Assembly (NCBI GenBank): GCA_036260395.1
Contig: DASZZY010000072.1
Span: 1 to 35,138, forward strand
Reading direction: 5' to 3'
Length of the DNA stretch: 35,138 bases
Source of the DNA: DASZZY01 sp036260395
GTDB taxonomy: Bacteria > Actinomycetota > UBA4738 > CALAEC01
The translations under genes were made by a program, and so were the position numbers. The first letter of the stretch is position 1; each line of letters begins with the position of its first letter. This document shows positions 31,486-35,138 of the stretch, one piece after another. Under the pieces are notes generated by a model, which was given only the letters and a program-made list of their open reading frames with translations, did no database searches and was not told where the DNA came from.

Positions 31486-32580
31486 GTGAGCCCCGGGACG
31501 TCGCCCCGCCGTCCGCGCGGCCCCCGCCGCACGTGGCGGCGGACATCGCTCCTTCTCGTCGCGGGGGTGGCCCTGCTCTCCGCCTGCACCCAGCCCCTCC
31601 CGCAGAACACGCTCAGCCCCTCGGGCCCGGTGGCCGAGAAGCAGGCCGACCTGTTCTTCCTGGTGTTCTGGATCGCCGTCGGCGTGTTCGTCGTCGTCGA
31701 GGGGCTGCTGCTCTTCGCGGCGATCCGCTTCCGGCAGCGGCGGCCGGAGGACAGCCCGGTCCAGGTCCACGGCAACACGCGGCTGGAGGTGGCCTGGACG
31801 ATCGTCCCGGCGCTGCTGCTGGCCGGCGTGGCCGTCCCCACGATCGCCACGATCTTCGAGCTGGCGCGGCCGCCGACCGAGCCGGCGGTGACGATCGACG
31901 TCACCGGCCACAAGTGGTGGTGGCAGGTCGAGTACCCCGAGTTCGGGATCGTGACCGCCAACGAGATCCACATCCCCGTCGGCCAGCCGGTGCTGCTCCG
32001 GCTGACCTCCGACGAGCTCGTGGACCAGGCGGGGCTCCCGGTCATCCACTCGCTGTGGGTGCCCCGACTGGCCGGGAAGCAGGACGTGGTCCCGGGACGG
32101 GTCAACGACCTGTGGCTCCAGGCCAGCGCGCCGGGGGACTACAGCGGGCAGTGCGCGGAGTACTGCGGGCTGTCCCACTCGCGGATGCGGTTCCTCGTGG
32201 TGGCCCACGAGGAAGCCGATTTCCGGGCCTGGCTGGAGGACCAGCAGGCCCCCCCGGGCGAGCCGACGGAAGGGGATGCGGCCGAGGGGCTGGAGATCTT
32301 CACGAACCCGCTCCCCCAAGGCGCCCCGCCCGGGTCCACCGCGGCGGCCTGCGTCGCCTGCCACTCCACGGAGCCCGGCGTGGCGGACACCCTGGGCCCG
32401 AGCCTGGCCCACTTCGGCAGCCGCAGCCTGGTGGCGGCGTTCCTGCCCAACACCCCTGAGAACGTGGCCCGGTGGCTGCGGGACCCGCCGGCCGTGAAGC
32501 CCGGGTCGAAGATGCCCGACTACGACCTCACCGAGTCACAGATCGCCGACCTGGTGGCGTACCTGCAGAGCCTGAAGTGA
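31486..32580 (+). CDS. ctaC: Cytochrome c oxidase subunit II with fused cytochrome c (caa3 type)
   Basis: 364 residues. An N-terminal basic stretch and lipobox (LLLVAGVALLSAC, C34) make it a likely lipoprotein. Two membrane helices follow (56-80 and 104-124). The CuA domain has H188, C223, E225, C227, H231 and M234 (GQCAEYCGLSHSRM) and the aromatic GHKWWWQVEYPE. After a Pro/Glu linker, residues 264-364 are a cytochrome c domain with the heme motif C289-V-A-C292-H293 and axial Met M343 (GSKMPDY). Electrons thus pass within one chain from heme c to CuA. GTG at 31486 is chosen since it gives a proper signal; the open frame continues upstream only through the preceding gene. Confidence 0.95.
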   Translation: MSPGTSPRRPRGPRRTWRRTSLLLVAGVALLSACTQPLPQNTLSPSGPVAEKQADLFFLVFWIAVGVFVVVEGLLLFAAIRFRQRRPEDSPVQVHGNTRLEVAWTIVPALLLAGVAVPTIATIFELARPPTEPAVTIDVTGHKWWWQVEYPEFGIVTANEIHIPVGQPVLLRLTSDELVDQAGLPVIHSLWVPRLAGKQDVVPGRVNDLWLQASAPGDYSGQCAEYCGLSHSRMRFLVVAHEEADFRAWLEDQQAPPGEPTEGDAAEGLEIFTNPLPQGAPPGSTAAACVACHSTEPGVADTLGPSLAHFGSRSLVAAFLPNTPENVARWLRDPPAVKPGSKMPDYDLTESQIADLVAYLQSLK

Positions 32581-32605
32581 CGACCGAGACCGACGCCCGT
32601 AGGAT
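32577..32605 (+). promoter_or_regulatory. Possible internal promoter before ctaD
   Basis: GTGACG (32577-32582), a 17-nt spacer and TAGGAT (32600-32605) resemble a -35/-10 pair, in the 41-nt gap between ctaC and ctaD. A good ribosome-binding site (GGAGGAG) follows before the ATG at 32622. Each hexamer matches only four of six positions, so this may be chance. Confidence 0.3.
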
Positions 32606-32621
32606 GGAGGAGAACCGCTAG

Positions 32622-34505
32622 ATGGCCATCGCCGCCACCCCCCGCGTGACGATCTTCCGCCGGCCGTCGGCGACCCACGGCCTGGCCGGCTGGCTGACGA
32701 CCGTCGACCACAAGCGGATCGGGGTCCTCTACGGGGTCACGGCGTTCGTGTTCTTCCTGCTGGGCGGCATCGAGGCGCTGCTGCTCCGCATCCAGCTGGC
32801 CGGGCCGAACGGCCAGTTCCTGTCGGCCGAGGAGTACAACCAGCTGTTCACGATGCACGGGACCACCATGATCTTCCTGGTGGTCATGCCGCTGTCGGCG
32901 GCGTTCTTCAACTACCTCGTGCCGCTCCAGATCGGGGCCCGGGATGTGGCCTTCCCCCGCCTCAACGCGTTCAGCTACTGGGTGTTCCTGCTGGGCGGCG
33001 TCTTCCTGTACTCCAGCTTCTTCCTCGGCGGGGCGCCGGCCGGCGGGTGGTTCGCCTACGCCCCGCTCTCCGAGGAGCTGGCCGGCAACGGCATGGACTT
33101 CTACGCGCTTGGGCTCCAGATCCTGGGCGTGGCGTCGCTGGCGTCGGCGGTGAACTTCATCGTGACGATCCTCAACGAGCGGGCCCCGGGCATGAGCCTG
33201 ATGCGTCTGCCCGTCTTCACCTGGATGACGCTGGTGGTCTCGTTCCTGCTGCTGTTCGCCATGCCGGTGATCGCCATCGCCCTCTTCCAGCTCGGCGCCG
33301 ACCGGATCCTGGGGGCCACGTTCTTCAACCCGACGGCCGGGGGCGACCCCATCCTGTGGCAGCACATGTTCTGGCTGTTCGGCCACCCGGAGGTCTACAT
33401 CCTCATCCTGCCGGCCATGGGGATCGTCTCCGAGGTCCTGCCGACGTTCAGCCGCAAGCCGCTGTTCGGCTACGCGGCGGTGGTGTTCTCGGGCATCGCC
33501 ATCGGCTTCATGGGCTGGGGGGTGTGGGCCCACCACATGTTCACGGTGGGACTGGGGCCGATCGCGAACGCCGCGTTCGCCCTGTCGACGATGTTCATCG
33601 CCGTCCCCACCGGCGTGAAGATCTTCAACTGGCTGGGCACGCTGTGGGGCGGGGCCATCCGGTTCGCGACCCCGATGCTGTTCTCGCTCGGGTTCGTGGC
33701 CATGTTCATCATCGGTGGCCTGTCCGGGGTGACGCACGCCATCGTGCCCTCGGACTACCAGCAGCAGGACACGTACTACATCGTGGCCCACTTCCACTAC
33801 GTCCTGTTCGGGGGGTCGATCTTCGGGTTGTTCTCGGGGGCCTACTACTGGTGGCCCAAGGTCACCGGCCGGATGTACGACGAGCGCCTCGGGAAGCTGC
33901 ACTTCTGGCTGATGCTGATCGGGTTCAACCTGACGTTCGGCCCGTTCCACATCCTCGGCCTCCAGGGGATGCCGCGGCGGATCGACACCTACCCGGCCGG
34001 CATGGGGTGGGAGATGTGGAACTTCGTCTCCACCGTGGGGGCGTTCATGATCGCCGCCTCGATCCTGACCTTCATGGTGAACGCGGTGTGGAGCGCGGCC
34101 CGGGGCCGCAAGGCCGAGGGCGACCCGTGGGACGCCCGGACGCTCGAGTGGTCGATCCCCTCGCCGCCGCCCCACTACAACTTCGCGGAGATCCCACTCG
34201 TGCACGCGCGCGACGACTTGTGGCACCGGAAGTACTCGGAGGATCGCAGCGGGCGCCCCGTGCCCGTGGTGGCCGGCGCGGCCGCCACCGAGCACGACGC
34301 CGGGGGCCACGGGGACGAGGAGGAGGGCCACGCCATCCACATGCCCGACCCCTCGTACTTCCCGCTGGTGGCCGCCGCCGGACTCCCGCTGATGGGCTAC
34401 GGGCTGATCTTCCACTGGTCGATCGCGGTGCTCGGACTGCTGCTCACGCTGGGCGGCCTGTTCGGCTGGAGCCTGGAGCCGGTGGCGGAGGAGGGCGCCC
34501 ACTAG
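32622..34505 (+). CDS. ctaD: Cytochrome c oxidase subunit I with C-terminal two-helix extension
   Basis: 627 residues. It is the heme a/a3-CuB subunit that reduces oxygen to water and pumps protons. Histidine ligands are H79 (heme a), H255, H304-H305 (CuB), and H390 and H392 (hemes). It is the A1 type: H255-P-E257-V-Y259 holds the His-Tyr pair and the proton-gating Glu. The D-channel entry D108 and N115 (RDVAFPRLNAF) and K-channel T330 and K333 (PTGVKIF) are kept. After twelve core helices come a His/acid-rich linker (558-576, with four His) and two extra helices (578-615), resembling a fused subunit IV-like piece. ATG at 32622 follows GGAGGAG. Confidence 0.96.
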   Translation: MAIAATPRVTIFRRPSATHGLAGWLTTVDHKRIGVLYGVTAFVFFLLGGIEALLLRIQLAGPNGQFLSAEEYNQLFTMHGTTMIFLVVMPLSAAFFNYLVPLQIGARDVAFPRLNAFSYWVFLLGGVFLYSSFFLGGAPAGGWFAYAPLSEELAGNGMDFYALGLQILGVASLASAVNFIVTILNERAPGMSLMRLPVFTWMTLVVSFLLLFAMPVIAIALFQLGADRILGATFFNPTAGGDPILWQHMFWLFGHPEVYILILPAMGIVSEVLPTFSRKPLFGYAAVVFSGIAIGFMGWGVWAHHMFTVGLGPIANAAFALSTMFIAVPTGVKIFNWLGTLWGGAIRFATPMLFSLGFVAMFIIGGLSGVTHAIVPSDYQQQDTYYIVAHFHYVLFGGSIFGLFSGAYYWWPKVTGRMYDERLGKLHFWLMLIGFNLTFGPFHILGLQGMPRRIDTYPAGMGWEMWNFVSTVGAFMIAASILTFMVNAVWSAARGRKAEGDPWDARTLEWSIPSPPPHYNFAEIPLVHARDDLWHRKYSEDRSGRPVPVVAGAAATEHDAGGHGDEEEGHAIHMPDPSYFPLVAAAGLPLMGYGLIFHWSIAVLGLLLTLGGLFGWSLEPVAEEGAH

Positions 34506-35108
34506 ATGTCCGTTCACGAAGCCCGGGCCACGGGCCTCCACACCGCGACCGGGCTCGACAACCGGAAGCTCGGGATGTGGGCGTTCCTGGGATCGGAGGC
34601 GCTCTTCTTCGGCGCCCTCATCTCGACGTACCTGCTGTACCGCGGGCGCAGCCTTGTGGGGCCCTATCCGCAGGACGTGTACGACATCCCGTACACCTCG
34701 GTCAGCTCGTTCGTCCTGCTGATGAGCAGCCTGACGATGGTCCTGGCCCTCAACGCGCTCCAGCGGGAGGACCAGCGCCGGAGCCGGGTGTGGCTGCTGG
34801 CCACCGCGCTGCTGGGGATGACGTTCCTCGGCGGCCAGGTCTACGAGTTCACGGTGTTCGTGCGGGAGGGGCTAACGATCAGTCGCAACGTCTTCGGATC
34901 GAGCTTCTTCCTCCTCACCGGGTTCCACGGGGCCCACGTCACGATCGGCGTGCTGATGCTGCTGATGCTGTTCGGGATGTCGCTGGCCGGCCGGCTGCCC
35001 CCGGCCAAGGCGGAGCGCGTCGAGCTCGTGGGGCTGTACTGGCACTTCGTGGACATCGTCTGGGTGGTCATCTTCACGGTCGTCTACCTGATGCCGGCGC
35101 CGAACTGA
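34506..35108 (+). CDS. ctaE: Cytochrome c oxidase subunit III
   Basis: 200 residues with five membrane helices, the short form of the subunit (helices 3-7 of the long form). Family marks are KLGMWAFLGSEALFFGALIS, LLTGFHGAHVTIGVLMLLML, and the closing LVGLYWHFVDIVWVVIFTVVYL with its conserved His and Asp. It stabilises subunit I and supports proton uptake. The ATG directly abuts the ctaD stop (TAGATG). Confidence 0.96.
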   Translation: MSVHEARATGLHTATGLDNRKLGMWAFLGSEALFFGALISTYLLYRGRSLVGPYPQDVYDIPYTSVSSFVLLMSSLTMVLALNALQREDQRRSRVWLLATALLGMTFLGGQVYEFTVFVREGLTISRNVFGSSFFLLTGFHGAHVTIGVLMLLMLFGMSLAGRLPPAKAERVELVGLYWHFVDIVWVVIFTVVYLMPAPN

Positions 35109-35138
35109 TGACGACCGAGTCGCAAGCACTCGAGCACG
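35108..35138 (+). CDS. Start of a further gene in the oxidase operon (partial)
   Basis: An ATG at 35108 overlaps the ctaE stop (TGATG), and the frame reads MTTESQALEH to the window end. Position suggests an oxidase subunit IV or another assembly gene, but ten residues cannot identify it. Confidence 0.45.
   Translation, partial: MTTESQALEH

Overview
The window is a high-GC (roughly 70% by eye), almost gap-free stretch of respiratory genes. GTG starts are common, stop/start overlaps are frequent, and the order isoprenoid reductase - nuoA-N - polyprenyl synthase is typical of Actinomycetota. A deep-branching actinomycete is my best guess. That rests on gene order, base composition and protein style; no marker gene is present. 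I see no rRNA, tRNA, CRISPR array, insertion sequence or phage gene, and no gene-free stretch over 300 bases (the largest gaps are 7955-8115 and 29374-29487).

Left part (1-7954, minus strand): a second, incomplete complex I operon in the order nuoA-B-C-H-I-J-K-L-M-N. The nuoN end lies off the window. It has no nuoD, E, F or G: nuoC runs straight into nuoH with a 4-nt overlap, so D was not broken here but is cleanly absent. Its NuoH has altered quinone-site loop residues, and its NuoI carries a long Pro/Ala/Glu-rich tail ending in a charged helix.

Middle (8116-9675): a secreted, apparently copper-free cupredoxin-like protein on the plus strand faces a tandem SnoaL/NTF2-like protein on the minus strand, with a hairpin between them.

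Core (9675-26380, minus strand): a geranylgeranyl-reductase-family flavoprotein, a complete 14-gene nuoABCDEFGHIJKLMN operon, a long-chain polyprenyl diphosphate synthase and the SnoaL gene. Upstream on the same strand are two lipoproteins (one thioredoxin-like), a GGPP-synthase-like enzyme and a PPOX/F420-type split-barrel protein. Together these suggest supply and partial saturation of a menaquinone tail next to the enzyme that reduces menaquinone.

Right part (29488-35138, plus strand): a ctaA-ctaB fusion (heme O/heme A synthesis), a 65-residue membrane zinc-ribbon protein, then ctaC (CuA plus cytochrome c), ctaD and ctaE of a caa3-type oxidase, and the first codons of a further gene.

The strongest regulatory signal is a pair of near-identical 8-4-8 palindromes (CTTGTGAA-N4-TTCACAAG and a one-mismatch version), one at the head of each complex I operon and each 3-4 nt downstream of a TANNNT -10-like hexamer. 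They match the known operator of Rex, the NADH/NAD+-sensing repressor. This implies that both complex I operons are tuned together to the redox state of the NADH pool.
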